64,000 nt of DNA, taken from positions 310,001 through 374,000 of the forward strand of contig JADNRZ010000007.1 in assembly GCA_015501605.1 (NCBI GenBank), read 5' to 3'. Each line of letters opens with the position of its first letter. The first letter of the stretch is position 1. Under the pieces are notes generated by a model that made no database searches, had not been told where the DNA came from, and worked only from the letters and a program-made list of their open reading frames with translations. Positions 1 through 13,161 of this stretch are shown piece after piece. Source of the stretch: Panaeolus papilionaceus. Its lineage: Eukaryota > Basidiomycota > Agaricomycetes > Agaricales. The translations under genes were made by a program, and so were the position numbers.

Positions 1-3000
1 ATCTGCGTATGAACCCCCAGCAAGGTCAGTCTCCCTAATCGTCGCGTCCAGGGACTTGGCTAAATTACATCGTGATGTCATTAGATGGGGACAGGCTATC
101 GTAACAATGCAGAAGTCGCTCTTCGTTTATGGCGGAAAAGTAGATCAATTAAACGAATTCTCGTACACTGCTGCCCCGAACGTGAACGATTTGCTCCATC
201 TTCCACTGTCAAAACCTTTCCCAGTTGATTCACCGCCTTGGGAACTCGTAAACAGTAGTACAACACAGGGCCCACCAATATCATGGCACACACTATCAGC
301 TTTCAACGCTACCCACGCCCTTTTGTTTGGAGGTCTCCCAGGACCTAACTCTCAAACAGTCCTACCAGACGCCCCAGATTCTGCCTCCTTGATCAACTTG
401 AGTTCACCAACCAGCCCTCAATGGCAACCTCAACTATCTTCTTGGGCGGGCCAACCAAACAGACGCATCCGTCACTCCTCAGCCACAGCTCTTTCTGGCA
501 ATGTGTATATCTTTGGAGGGGAAAAAGCTGATGGTTCACAAAACGCACTTGCCGAATATTTCATGTTCAACCCCAGGGTACCTTCATTTACTGCGGTTTC
601 AGCGCCCCCGGAGAGCCCGCTCGATGTATATGGACACGCGACTGTTGTCTTGCCAGATGGTCGGATCATAATGTTGGGTGGATATAGCCAATCTGCCGGG
701 GAATTAGTTCCATTATCCACCCTTCGAGTCCTGGACACGAAACAAAACCCCCCTACCTGGTCAAGTGTCACAACAGCGACTACCAATCTTCCTCAGCCAC
801 GTCTCGCCTTTGCGTCGACGGTACTGCCAGGGAAACGCGTCTTAATCCACGGTGGCTCTGATTCTAATCTGCAAGTCAACATGGAAGATGGCTGGATTTT
901 GGACACAAATTCCAACCCGATGCTTTGGTCAAGAGTTGACGGTCTTTCGCAAATTGGGGGACGTCGGGATCACTTTGCAGCTGCAGTCGGAAATCTTACT
1001 ATCTTCGGATTTGGTACGCATTCACGACGTAACTATATTATGTTGTTCTGATAATGCTTTTCATACAGGTTATGCTAATAATGGACCAGCACCTGCGGCG
1101 CTCCAAATCTTTGATTTCTCCACCAATTCTTATGTGGATACTTATACCCCGCCCTCTTCCGGCATTCCAGTAACACCTACTCTACCTACCGCATCCTCAC
1201 CAACAGCGACAGATCCTCCTGGCACCGATGGAGGAAGCCATGACCCAAGCGACCCTAACCCAGGCGGGCATAGTCGCGACAAAGCCAAGGCAAAGGCTGT
1301 AGCTGCCATAGTTCTTGGAACCGTTTTTGGTCTGGTAGCTCTCGTCGTTGTCGTTGGGAGCGTGGCTTATTATCGCCATCGACGACGTCAAGCAGAATTG
1401 GCTGAAAAGCGTCGCTTCTTTACATTGGATGGTGACGAGGACGACAACGAGAGTCAACATTTGGGCGGCGCCATTCCCGAAGTCGCTATGAACAACCCTA
1501 CTCCCGCCAATTCGCGCTTCATTAACGAACATGGGTTGTTAAGCAGCCTGGGAATCGCTGGGGCTTTTACAATGGCATCCAAGTTGAAGCGAACAAAGAC
1601 AACCTACGAGAGGCGCGACATGCTTGCTGATGAGGATTCCCAAAGTCTCGGTCATTGGTACCTCTATAACGAACGTGGAAAGGATGGAACAGCAGGTAGT
1701 TCGTGGTCCCTGAAGTCGATCTTCGGAGGGGATGGAAAGAAAAAGAGCCGGGACACAAGTTCAGTTTCTGGATATGATATGAAAAATATTCGGGGTGAAG
1801 GCTCTGATCCATTTGCCGACTCTGCTGCTATTGAAGCAAGAGCAGAGCAAACCGCCTTTATATCCGGAACCGGTCCAGGGGTCAGCTCTGGCTACCATGA
1901 CCCATTTGCAGACCCCATACCCGAGGTGGATCATGAGTCTATCAGATCCAAGCCATCTAGCGACAGTCACGCACCAATCTTTGGGACAATGGGCCCGACT
2001 ATTCGACATATCTCACCAGTTTCAATGCTTCATCCCCTCAACACTGGCGTAACCTTACTCCCCCTCACAGCATATACTGGGCAACCTGCCACAACCCCTA
2101 CCAATGGATCACAAACCTCCTTGGCCAACACCCCGCAAACGTATACCTCTCGCAATAGTCACAGCGACAACGACCTTAGCAGAATGAACGACTCAGCTCT
2201 CTCTCACAAAACTTCAGACACATCTTTTGACATCGCCCGTTCCCCACCTCGTTCCCCTGTTCTCACTGGCTCTGCGATCCTTGGGTCAGCACTTCCCTCA
2301 CACCCCATCAAGCGGAGTGACACTTGGTGGGCCAGATTTGCAAGGACCAACCTCTTGGATAGGAGGTCCAGCGATGCTTCTCGCAAGAACTTTGACATCC
2401 GTGACCCTCAACCCCCACCACGCCTAGGAGCCATTGAGGAGCTAAGCCTCAGAGATTCAGCTACACCTCCGCAGCATACCCCACAAGGATCCAGTCCAGA
2501 TAGTACCTTGTCGTCGACAAGTCGGGATGCTTCAAAGATCGGTTCCATGTATCCTAAACCACCTAAATCGATGACATCGCTGCGGACAGCGAACACAGAG
2601 CAGATTGAACATATGGCAGGCACAATGGATGTCGTCCAACGCATTAAATCCAGCAGCAGGCATGGTACGGATAGTTATGGGTCTGCGGGTGGGATGAGCG
2701 TGGAGAGCGGCAATACAGGCTTTGATGCCTATACCAACGAATATGGCGAGAACTCAATCTTATTCGACTCTCCTGTTGATGACAGTGCAACGCCTACATC
2801 CTCCTACGCACCACACTTGCCCCCGTTGCCGTTTGCAATGCCAGTTGATATACCTCGGGCGACGTCTCCACCACCCAGAGGGGGCGCGTCATCACCACCT
2901 GTTGCTTCCTCTGGGGGTGTGGCGTCACGGATACAGGCCTATGAGAAGAAGATGTCGGTGGATCTTGGGAAGGACGACAACAAGAGGCGGACAAAAATGG

Positions 3001-3074
3001 ACTACGGCCTCGTCCCGAGGGCGAGTCTGTTTGTTGCGAATCCTGATCACAGGCTCTCAACATCTTCGTCATAA
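1..3074 (+). CDS. Kelch-repeat single-pass membrane protein (5' partial)
   Basis: The gene is open through the left edge of the window (codon start at base 2), so its N-terminus is missing. Exons are <1..1013 and 1069..3074; the 55-nt intron (GTACGC...ACAG) explains the apparent frame change, and the Gly codon is split across it. About 1,005 residues are visible. The N-terminal third has repeated kelch-type beta-blade cores (LLFGG, YIFGGE, IMLGGY, LIHGGSD, LTIFGFG), a fold that usually forms a beta-propeller. A Ser/Thr/Pro-rich stalk follows, then one strongly hydrophobic segment near 1,295-1,375 followed by a His/Arg-rich stop-transfer sequence. The remaining roughly 560 residues are low-complexity and Ser/Pro-rich. 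The inferred topology is an extracellular or lumenal propeller with a long disordered cytosolic tail. The family is clear; no specific substrate or partner can be named. Confidence 0.85.
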
Positions 3075-3570
3075 CACATCAAACCCCTTGCTCTGAACAA
3101 TTTTTGCATTAACTACACACGTCATCTCAGCATCTGCATCCTTTTCGCGCATCTTTTACCATTTTTCTGCTACTTTGAACGCTGCACTTGGAGCAGCGTA
3201 GATTTCGTCATATTTATACCTGCTTCCATTGGACATTTATTTACTTCGATTTGCCTCGGTTCCCTCTCTTCCCTCTCTTCCTCGATACGACCTCTAACGA
3301 CCTCTCACGTTAAACTATTGGTTCATACTACGTATATATGATGAGTTGTTGTTTGTTTTTTATTCAGCAGCATAGGTTCTACGGGTTCTCTGGCGGATAC
3401 TTTCTCTTTCTACGCTTTCGAACTAGTACCCGTACTTCGCTTTTACTAACCGTATCCATATTAATGATGCTTTGTATGAATATATATTGTTTCCGCAGTT
3501 TGTGGCAAGATTTTATCATCACTCATAAAAAGGATGTGGAGCTCAAACAGACGCTGAAGCACCAAGCGCT

Positions 3571-3595
3571 GGCGCTTAACCTAGGTTTAAGCGCC
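3571..3595. repeat. near-perfect 25-bp palindrome
   Basis: Arms GGCGCTTAA (3571-3579) and TTAAGCGCC (3587-3595) flank a spacer that itself contains CCTAGG. An overlapping smaller palindrome, AAGCGC-TG-GCGCTT, lies at 3564-3577. Function unknown. Confidence 0.7.
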
Positions 3596-3888
3596 TTGAT
3601 GTCGTTGGACTTGTCATGTGAGGTCGATTGTTGACAGGAACTCATCACCAAAAACGGGCGGCTGGGATCCAAAGTTGAACATTCGGGATCACTTGCCCTT
3701 TACCCTTTGACCTTCAACTACTTTCAAGAACCATCCTCTCAACTTCGTGAACATGGTTTTATTCTTCATCCCTTTCTTTCACATCCACTTGCATCCATGT
3801 TCGAGGTAAGGTATCTGACACTTCCTTTCTCTACTGGGCTATAGCATAGTACGAACTCCATACAACTTGGCCAGCTGTGATTAGGTAT

Positions 3889-3928
3889 CATCGCGAATAT
3901 CTCACATGTTTGTGAGATGCTCGCGATG
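3889..3928. repeat. imperfect 18-bp inverted repeat with 4-nt loop
   Basis: Left arm 3889-3906 and right arm 3911-3928 pair at 16 of 18 positions around the loop TGTT. In RNA it would form a tight hairpin. It lies in non-coding DNA; function unknown. Confidence 0.75.
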
Positions 3929-4238
3929 GGCCCTATACACACTTTCTATGTTGCATATAGTTACTTACAATGAGATCCTACTGTAGAGGTCCCTTTCTTT
4001 TTGACAATGCTATGACTTTATTTCGATCTCGGAGTTTCACTTCACTTTCAGCTGGCTGGCTCAAGGCCAGCTGGTGGCTTAAGTCCTTCAGCAGGCTGTC
4101 CACACAGCTCGCTGAAAAGCAGAATTGCATGCATCGTGTTTGAAAACAATGACGGTTTGAGAGGTTTGGACAATTCGCTCGTCGAGCTGTTCATTGCAGT
4201 GCTTTTTTACACAGCGCAGTGGATCACTAAGCTTCTGA

Positions 4239-4280
4239 GAGTTACTGGGTGAATGAACTATCACATTCACCCAGTAACTC
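4239..4280. repeat. perfect 17-bp inverted repeat with 8-nt loop
   Basis: Bases 4239-4255 are the exact reverse complement of 4264-4280; the loop is AACTATCA. A further short inverted repeat built on CAGCTGGC lies just upstream (4049-4056 with 4066-4073). This could be a hairpin, the end of a small foldback element, or a terminator-like structure; the sequence does not decide. Confidence 0.85.
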
Positions 4281-7200
4281 CCGGTTGCGTGGCTTGTGCG
4301 TTTGATTTGGCATCGAAGTGCTCAGCGTTGCTTTGCTCGATACTGAACACATTTGCAACTGGGTCTTAGGGCTGTGCCAAACCATTTGGCATACCTTCCA
4401 GCTCGCATAATCTACACCTCTCTTCTCAGAGAGATGACTGCGAATCCGCTATTACCGTTACTCATGACTCATGCTCCACCTCGTGTCCAGAGTAATGGGT
4501 TGATGGCGCCCGATATAACTTTTTCACCCTCGATTTCTTGCTGATTCTCCCATACACGCAGCCTCTTCTGCTGTACTCATCATTCTTCTATTGACAGACC
4601 GTGTGGATGAACCGTCAAACATACTTGCACAATACGCCTATTGGAGGATAAGTGAAAGGGAAGCAAGTCTGGGAGATGGCCGGGAAGTCAGGTGCGTCCC
4701 CATTTTCTAATTTAGGGACCTGGTCATCTATTAAGAGCATGCGTTCCACCAGTTTCAACACAAATCGCGGCGAACTCAAGCTACTGTCGACCAATCCGCG
4801 TCGTGCCACTACCCCACATCCTAATACCCTCATATATCCAGCCCACCCCTACTCTAGCTTGCGAAAGTAGACCGTCACATCTCCATGCTGTGACTGCCTA
4901 TTGATTTCACTGCGTTTCCGAGGCAGGACTATGTCACGTATCGCCGGTTACTCCTTGGGGTTCATCGACATCATCAGAGAACTTGTCACCTGGGATTACC
5001 GCGGGACTTGGGAGTGCATCACGAAGTGCAAAGTGGTATCTTCTGCGTGATAGTTGTGCCAGTCTGTTTCGAGGTTCATATCATCCGATTATCCTGGCGG
5101 TTCCCGAGGTCTTGGGTTAGAAAAGCTGACAATTCTCTGCAACGGTGTTCAGCTAGCAAACCGGTTCGCGTTGGAAATTTCCATGGCAAATCTTCAGTTC
5201 ACGCTGGCTAGTGTGTTTGCATTTTAATGGGTGGGCGGTCAGGTCTTGAACGCGCTCGGTACTTTCGGGATTTCGACTAAATGACTGCGCTTTGTTTACT
5301 ACCTTATAGTCTCGCGAACGACAAAAAAATGGAGATTCTGTTATTGTCCAATGGGACACCTTTATTCTTTTTTATTATTATCGCGCTTGGATCAATTAAA
5401 CAACACAGTGACTTCGGGCTAAGTTTAAGTTGCTGAGTTGTAGCGATCTATTTCTTCCCGATATTCGGGGTTTTGGTGCGCTGGATGACCACTGGTGGGC
5501 ATCAACTAGCAGCTTGTCAGATAGGATTGCACCGCACGCAGAATTCAGAACGATGAATTGATAGAATTCTAGCTGTTAACAGAGGAATTATGGAGGCTTG
5601 GACTGGTCTGTAGAGGTTATTGGAGTATGCTCAATGAAATACATCCTTTGTAACTTTTCCACTGACACCTACCCGACTTTGGGGTGAGGGTCATCAAACG
5701 TGTGATGATGGTTATGGCAGACTGAACCTGAAGCCTGATCGATGATTGACGAGGTCTTCTGTTTTTTAAACCATTCAACCACACTACATAATTACCTATA
5801 TCCAAGTTAGGCTTTACCCCGTTGGATTCAACGACCCAGTCATATACCTCTGAAGACCGAAGTGGTTTCGAGCCATCTGCTTGACAAAATTATCATAGCA
5901 TGGCTGAGTAAATTTAAATGAGTAGAAACACGCATCAGTTCAAGTATTCTGTGGATGAGGTATTGCCCTCAATTCAAATATACATAGCTTATTTTGTAGG
6001 ATAGTGGACAAAGCGCCGGTCGCTGGTATGCTGTCAATGATCATGAAAACTGTTGTTTCCATCCTGCAGCTGATCATCGTGACCGTATTTCAGTTCTAGG
6101 AAGGTTTTTGGTGCTATAGGCCCAGAGTCAGTTTCTGGCGAGCTGGATTTTTTTAAGTTTTAAACCTTATGCGTCATAAATGAAGAAACACCTTGATGTT
6201 TGTGCTCATTGATACTTGTGCGCTACAGACGACGCCACAGTCGACCCCTATCTCCTTACCATTATATCATAATTCACACGCTTCCTGGCCGATGTCTTCT
6301 GTAATTTTTTTCCTCATTTCAAGGGAATAATCCATAGCTTACAGTGCAGGTGGCAGTGTATATATACACGTATTATAGTTCTGTAAACTCTCACTATTTT
6401 TACGTCAAAACCCCGTCTTACTAGTGTCAAATGAGGCTCCGATACCGATGCATTTGGTCTTTTTCTGCATAGCATGACTCTTGATGCCCCATTCACCATT
6501 CAAATATAGGCATTACCAACTACTTGGCGTAGGAAGTTTCTGTTCTTATCTTTTGTGGGTCAACTGTCACATTTTTCTCCCAAAGTCCTTCCCTACAAGG
6601 CGCGTGAACCAGCTCAGATTGTCGGACATCCTGTGCTTTGAACACTCAATAAACGAGCATATCGACAAGCGTACTCTGGGCATCTCTCTTTATGGGATTG
6701 TAGCTATTGTGACTCACTTTCTTGTTAGAAGACCACGGTTAGGAGTATATATTGACGCCACAGAGGCAACCATGAATACAAATGTCGATGCATTCTCCCC
6801 ATACACTGTAGATTCGGGACTTCGTAATCGAACTTGGCCACACGGCACTTGACGAAAAAAAACTGTACGCTACAAATATATTGATCGGCAAGCATAAGAG
6901 TCAATAACACCATGGAAACACCGAGACATGACTGTCTTGAAGCGACTTGGACTGACCCGTCCGGAGTGGTAAACTTTGTCCTAAGTTCAATCAGGATGTA
7001 CTTTGAAATGTAGCGATTGGAAAGTGCACCGATACTGTCGATAGGTCAAGCATAGAGTCTCCGAGTAAATATATCAACATCGTTATCACATTTTCTACAT
7101 AATCCCTCTGTTCAGATGACCGATATGTTTACAAAATTGTTGTGGCAAGTATACGAAAAAGAAAGGGACCCTAAAGGACCCCATCCCCGAGTCATTCCTT

Positions 7201-7771
7201 CCGATAATTTGGCACGCAACGCCTCATGCTTTTGGAACTCTAGGGGAGCCCTCTACCTCTTCACATTCTGCACAACAATCTAGAACACAATGTTCGGATG
7301 GGCCTGGGATGGCTGCGCCCACAATGTCAATGAGGGGTTGTCACAACTTAACATTAATATAATTAAATATTCAATACCAATTGAAGCGTGACCGTTTAAT
7401 TGACCAGGTTCCCAGGTTTCGGGGTCCTGTACATGTACCCCCCTCTGTGATTATTTAGCTTTTTGAGCGATAAGGACAGAGAGTCGAGCGTTCAAACTGT
7501 AGCTGTCAGCTGCGAAGGTACGATAAAAGGGACGTGTAAGTGGGGTTCTACTTGGCTCTAACCAAGTTAATCTCGGATTGGGTTCGATTACGAGGTTGGC
7601 CAAAGGCGAACCCTGTATTGTACAAATCCCAACCAACTAGACAATACGAGAACGACCTCTTCCAAATTTGCTGTGATCACCTTTTAGTAGGTGTGCAACC
7701 AGGGTAAACTGGATAATAAATTTCAACAAAATAAGCTACAATAAGTGGTCCTGTTCTTTCTTTGCATTGGT

Positions 7772-8329
7772 TTACTCAGTGGCCTCCAACTCGGCAACAG
7801 CGTTCTTGGACGCTTCATCATCGGAAGCCTTGAGAAGCTAGACAAGTGGGTCCATTAGAACGTAATTTCCCCACAGGCAACATAAAACATACCTCAAGGA
7901 GCTTCTCGACGTACTTCTTACGGGCATCTTCTTTGGAGGTACCCTTGACCGAGGTCCAGGCGTCCCTGTTATGGGTCAAATTCAGGGTACACACTATCAG
8001 GACTTGAGATTACCATTTGGCTTTGCCAGTAAAATCAAGCATGCCTGGGCGGGTGGTGGTGTTGTCACCAATGTTAGCTGTGGGAGTTAGGTCCTATGGT
8101 GAGTTAAAATGCTAAAAGGACGCAGAAATGGATGGACGAAGAGTTTCGTCATACCTTGCTTGAAATACTTGTAGAACTATGAAAGACAGAGAGATCAGTT
8201 CATCTAATCTCAGAGATAGGGGAGCATGTATCTCACAAAGAGTTGATCGTCCTGGGTTGGCTTGACGGGGCCATCCTTAGGAAGAGCGCCAATTATGGCG
8301 ACAGCCTTGTCGAACTTTGCTTCAGACAT
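7772..8329 (-). CDS. acyl-CoA-binding protein (ACBP)
   Basis: Exons on the minus strand, in order: 8329..8237, 8176..8155, 8077..8014, 7965..7893, 7837..7772. They total 318 nt and encode 105 aa, close to the usual 85-105 aa for stand-alone ACBPs. The protein starts MSEAKFDKAV, has the conserved PTQDDQL stretch, then FYKYFKQA, GDNTT, RPGMLDFTGKAKWDAW and KYVEKLLELL, which together cover the four-helix ACBP fold and its acyl-CoA-binding Tyr, Lys and Trp positions. Known family role: it binds medium- to long-chain acyl-CoA in the cytosol, protecting and ferrying the products of fatty acid synthase. It is transcribed away from the PH-domain gene. One exon is only 22 nt; all introns are GT-AG. 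The C-terminus is acidic (ending in ATE). Confidence 0.95.
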
Positions 8330-9170
8330 GATTTATAACGAGGTGGATGTGGTAAAGATTCAAGGTTGTAGTGAGTAGCGGATGAGCCGGGACTGGAGAA
8401 TCAGGCGCAATCTAATCAGGCATAGCCAAATGCGGGAACTGATGATTGGTGATGCGGCGATCACCGCAAACGTGAACACAAACGCCTCAAACAGTCAACT
8501 ACATAAAATGAGACTCTTTTGCTTGGATCCTGTATACGATGTCAGTGAAAGCTGACTACACGTTACAATGCTTAAACACGCAAATAATTTGTTTAGTACA
8601 GGCTGTTCATGTTTACCACATTGAAATTTTGCTTCATGATTCTCTGTTCTTCAGTCATTCAATAGAAGGCTATGACCACGATCATAAACACCGAATGCGC
8701 AGAGGAGCATTGCTACCACATGTCAGCACCTCTGAAGGCTTAAAGGCAGTGTCTAGCGGTGTGTAAATCTCCCAAGCGAAAACATTTCACACCGCTGGTA
8801 TTTTTGTAATAGTCGCGTAGGTTTGAGTAGAAAATCGACCAGCCCATAAGTATGTTGATGTACAGATTGTTGCAAAGAATATACTTTGGGCACAAGTTCA
8901 TCAAAGTGATCAAGTTTCACCTTTAAATCAATGAATGAATCATCAGCGCCCAGCAGGTACATATCATAAATTATGGTGAAGAGGCTGATGTTGCCACTCA
9001 TGACACGTCTAACAGGATTGTGACCAACGGGCACGTGACGAATGAATTCACCAGTGGGACCGTCACACTGCTTGACATTCCTCTCAGCAGCATACCATTG
9101 CCTACGACCACCACGAATAGTCATTACCATTTACTATCGTTCTATGCTCTTTTAACTATAGGCGTAAACT
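8330..9170. promoter_or_regulatory. divergent intergenic region between ACBP and PH-domain genes
   Basis: These 841 bases separate two genes transcribed outward, so both promoters must lie here. Open frames on both strands (for example 9130-8753 minus) show no family features and overlap the presumed promoters. No clear TATA box is seen upstream of either start. Confidence 0.5.
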
Positions 9171-10915
9171 ATGTCACCCTCAGCTGCTCCTCCAACTCCT
9201 CAAGAAATACAAAGAAAGCTTTCCGTACATTCCGTCTCTCGTCCAAAGGTGAATTTTCTACATACATCGTTCGTGGCATGGCTAAACAGGCGGCGATTTT
9301 ATTTTTACAAGGCAGCTCCTATAAATCTCAACCCAGTTTCTGGCACAGAATCAGATTCAGACTCTTTACCAACCCCAGATGTCACCACACCCCATAACCA
9401 AATGACAAGCCTTGGCGCGGCCTTGCACATAGTGCCATCTTCGTCCCAGCCTCCTCTGACTTCCATCGCCGAGCGAAGATCTGGAAGCGGCGGGGAGGAC
9501 ACAGAAGATGAAGAGGATGTCGTTCAGGGAGGATGGAAGTCTGCCGATATTCCCCCTAAACCCCGAAATTCAGCAGACGAAAGCGTAATCAAGTCCGGTT
9601 ACCTGTGGAAGAAAGGCGAACGGCGTAAAGTAAGTCATCAATGTTCCTTTTCGCTCTTTTTCTCACTAATTATGTCCGATCTAGACTTGGAAAAAACGTT
9701 GGTTTGTGCTACGCTCTGCGCACCTCGCTTACTATAAGAGCTCCGCCGAATATCAACTACTGCGCCTTCTCGAATTATCTGATGTCCATTCGTGCACCCA
9801 GGTCAATCTGAAGCGCCACGACAATACATTTGGTCTCATCTCTCCAACAAGGACATTTTATTTACAAGCGTCTTCGCCTCAGGACGTGCAAAGCTGGGTA
9901 CAAGCTATAGAAGAGGCACGGCAGACCTTGTTCGCCACATCGACGCAGAACTCCGCCAGTACCCCTGTCTCTGTTCCAAAGACCAAACAGCCTATGAAGC
10001 TAGATACCACAGGCCGCACGACGTCACGGGCATCTATACCTCTCTCTTCATCACCCCCTCAAGTTTCATATGGTCATGTTCTGACTTCTTCTGATTCTGA
10101 GGATGCCCTTCCATCACATCAGCAACCTTCACAACAGATTCGGTCAGCAGGATCTCCGGTACAATCAGTATTCCCTATTTCGCCTTCAAAAACGGGTGTG
10201 CCAGTCAAAGATCCAACCAAGGTCATAGTTTCTGGATATCTCATGAAATGCGGGTCCAAGCGTCGCAATTGGCGTAAGAGGTGGTTTGTTTTAACAGAGG
10301 AAAGGCTTGTTTATTCCGGAAGCCACATGGTATGTTTCTTACATTAGCTTCTATTTTGTGATGGCACTTGGCTAAGATTTGCGTCAGGATACAAAACCCC
10401 ATCGACAGTTTCCCTTCAGTGAGATTTTGGATGCTTTGGAATATGATCTTCCGCCATCCCATTTCCACAAGCAACATGGCCCGTCAACACAGGCAGTATC
10501 ATCTCCTGCTACATCCGCTGGGGCATCAGTCTATCCAGAGCTTGACGCCGACCAAAGCACTCATACTTTCAAAATTGTTACCACCAAACGAACTCTATTG
10601 CTCTGCGCCCCAAGCGAGGATGACGAAATCAAATGGCTCGGTGCCATCCGCGCGCTCATTACTCGTCGGGTCGAGTCGGGCCAGGTTCCAGGCAAAGCCT
10701 CCAAGTCTGCCAGCGTCTCGCAGGTTCAAAGCTCACAACTTATTTCTCAACACAATGATGGGGGCACTACTGCTGGAAGTGCACCAGCTGCCAGTGCTGC
10801 TATTACAGGAGCTGCTTCTAGCTCTGGCGGTATCAAAGCTAAAGTTCGTCGACTATCTGGAGCTGGGCACGGGTCGTCCCATCCAGATGAAATGAGGGAA
10901 GCCAAAACTACTTGA
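9171..10915 (+). CDS. protein with two PH (pleckstrin homology) domains
   Basis: Proposed exons: 9171..9248, 9312..9629, 9685..10329, 10388..10915; 1,569 nt, 522 aa. The first PH domain (about residues 122-220) runs from SGYLWKKGERRK, across an intron, to TWKKRWFVLRSAHLAYYK and ends with the invariant Trp in QSWVQAIEEA. The second (about 315-440) has SGYLMKCGSKRRNWRKRWFV, a Ser/Ala-rich insert, then HTFKIVTTKRTLLLCAPSEDDEIKWLGAI. The rest is Ser/Pro-rich and looks disordered. PH domains often bind phosphoinositides, so a membrane-associated signalling or adaptor role is inferred; there is no catalytic domain. The first intron (63 nt) is a multiple of three with no stop, so a form 21 residues longer is possible. 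The start codon is the first ATG in frame. Confidence 0.88.
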
Positions 10916-13161
10916 TGGCTTTATTCGTCATAACATTACCTGGTAACATAAAATCAATCCTTATGTACACTATCCCCTATACGCCTACTACTAATTCGCT
11001 TTCTGTCTGGGTGTTTTTATTTCCCATCTCTTGCTTTTCTTGAACTCTACGATTGGACAGGGACTTTTCATCACCTCTATACCATCATTTTTCGCACCTA
11101 TAATGTCTCCACGTTCTGTAGTTAGGAATTCTTGTCGGCCTGCCAGACGAATATCCTTCCAGTGTTGGGATCGCTACTACATTACACACCCATTGTCGCT
11201 ATAATAACTTCGTGTGTTTGTTTATGAAGGGGACATTTCCTAGCTTCCAAGGTCACGGTATGCTAAGCTGAAAGTAAGCATGCACATTACTCACAAATCA
11301 TAAGATAACAAAAATCTAATTGAACGTGTATCCTCTCAGGAAATGTATCCTTGTGAGTCCCTTTCATAACAGATGAATTCCCCTTGGACTCTGAACTAGG
11401 CGTACCATTTTTTGCGATCACTTTTTCTGCGTTTCAGCTCATTTCTCCTAGATCCCGGCGACCAGATCCGATACAATTTTGAGCCAGTCCCATCGTCATC
11501 AGCTCGTGTTCATGTTAGATGTGGTCGCGGCGACAGAAGACACTACTTAAATAGGTTGTCCCCGACAAGAATGTGATGAATGTGAAGAGGTGAAAATGTG
11601 ATGAAATAAAAGGTTGGGGTTTTCCCTGCAGGACATGCTTGTGTTCCGCTCCCCATCTTCAAGTCCTCCAACTATTCAATCCTGAGCACGTCGTGCGACG
11701 CGAAATTTTCATTTATGCCCCAGGCCATCATACTCTCGGGAGAAGTCCATGAACGTTGGAAGTTTCCCTCCTAATTTGGGAGTAGTGTCAGACAAGCAAC
11801 CGGTTCAAGTGTGATTCGCGTCTAGGTTCTTACCGTTTTACAGATCTTTGAAATTTATTCAGTGAATCTATCGCATTGCTGTGTCTATTCATGATATATT
11901 TGGCCCTAAGTACCTTTGATCTCGTCATGCAGGTGCGTTCCAAGTCGACAAAGCGGGGTTAGATAAGATTTAATTTACGTGCAGTTTCTCTTGTGAGGCG
12001 CCGTAAATTGTAAATCGTTCAACCTCTGTGTCAAACGGATAGCCGAACAATTAAAAACACAAGGACGTGTGTATAAAGTACATTCAAATACTATGATGCG
12101 GCTGGGGTTATTCTCCGAGGGACGGGCAACTAACTGGTTGGAGCACCTAACAAGTTGATGGCAAGAAACTGTATATAGGGGGTTAACAATAAAACGAGGG
12201 ACATACATATGCTACCACGATGTAAAGGTCTAATGGAGTTTCAGTGGTCTGCGTCCCGCGAGTACTTTTTATCACCTTACTTTTTAATTGTCTGATGTTA
12301 TGAAATGCTTTAATATCATGTTATGCGCTCATGCCATAAGTTCCAGTTCCAATGGTTATCCACATTGCAGACAAAATACATACCATGTTAAACGAGGTTC
12401 AATGTTTTAAATTTCGAGGTCGGATCGCCCGGATGAAAAGTTGGTCCCGAGGAGGGAAGATCGATTTGTTAAATTGATGGAATTTGATGGCGCGCTCGTG
12501 ATGCAGCGCTTCGCTGGCACCCAGGACCCCATGCAGCAGCGAGCAGGGTTCAAAACTCAAATAACGCACGCTTCGGATTTCACAGCCATAACATAATTTC
12601 AGAAGAATAAAAAGTGACGGTCGACGGTATGCCATATTTAAATTATTTATCAATACGAGTTGTTCGTGCGTAGAAAGACCCCCAATTTGACTATCCATTG
12701 TAGGCGTCAGACAGTGGTGAGTGGAAGAGCGAATATTAAACAGACCGTACTAGCTGTCCCTACATTCGAATATCGACGGCATGGCTCAGATGACCGCCGA
12801 CGGCCTACGATTTGAACAGCATGCAAGAGATCACACGAGGATAATAGTAACTTGACCCAAGGGCTCACCGCCTATGTTGTATTTGGGGCTCACGATCATA
12901 ACGTTGAGGCAGGTTCGCTTGGTTTGAATTATTATTAAGATTGGATCAGATCCCAGCAGTACTAATTGGTGCGTCAGGTGAACCGATGCTTTTCCTGTTC
13001 CTCACTCTATAACCAATTTAGGGTTATCTCTTCGACATTGAAATACCAGTGCAATGCCATTTTGATCCCCCCTCAGCGCACCTCATTTGCTTCCTCATTT
13101 CCACCCCAGGTCCCAGTTCTATTATACAGCTACTACAGCTAGATAACCACACATCCCACGC
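10916..13161. other. gene-free stretch
   Basis: This 2.2-kb region follows the PH-domain gene. The longest open frame is 99 codons on the minus strand (12698-12399); it has no recognisable motif and no convincing splice partners. The last 150 bases before 13162 are pyrimidine-rich and include CTATAACCAAT near 13,006, a plausible promoter of the first Zn2Cys6 gene. Confidence 0.5.

Larger units (their letters stand above)
3075..7771. other. gene-free stretch
   Basis: This 4.7-kb stretch follows the kelch gene. All open frames are short, have no recognisable motif and do not join into a larger protein at plausible splice sites. The first 200-300 bases are presumably the 3' untranslated region of the kelch gene. 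Several inverted repeats between 3.56 and 4.28 kb are listed separately. I see no transposase, reverse transcriptase or tRNA. Confidence 0.6.

Noticed and set aside
1014..1068. Apparent frameshift in the kelch gene
   Set aside because: Explained by a 55-nt GT-AG intron that splits a glycine codon.
8753..9130. 125-codon minus-strand frame between ACBP and the PH-domain gene
   Set aside because: It overlaps the promoter of the PH-domain gene and has no motif or homology I can recognise.
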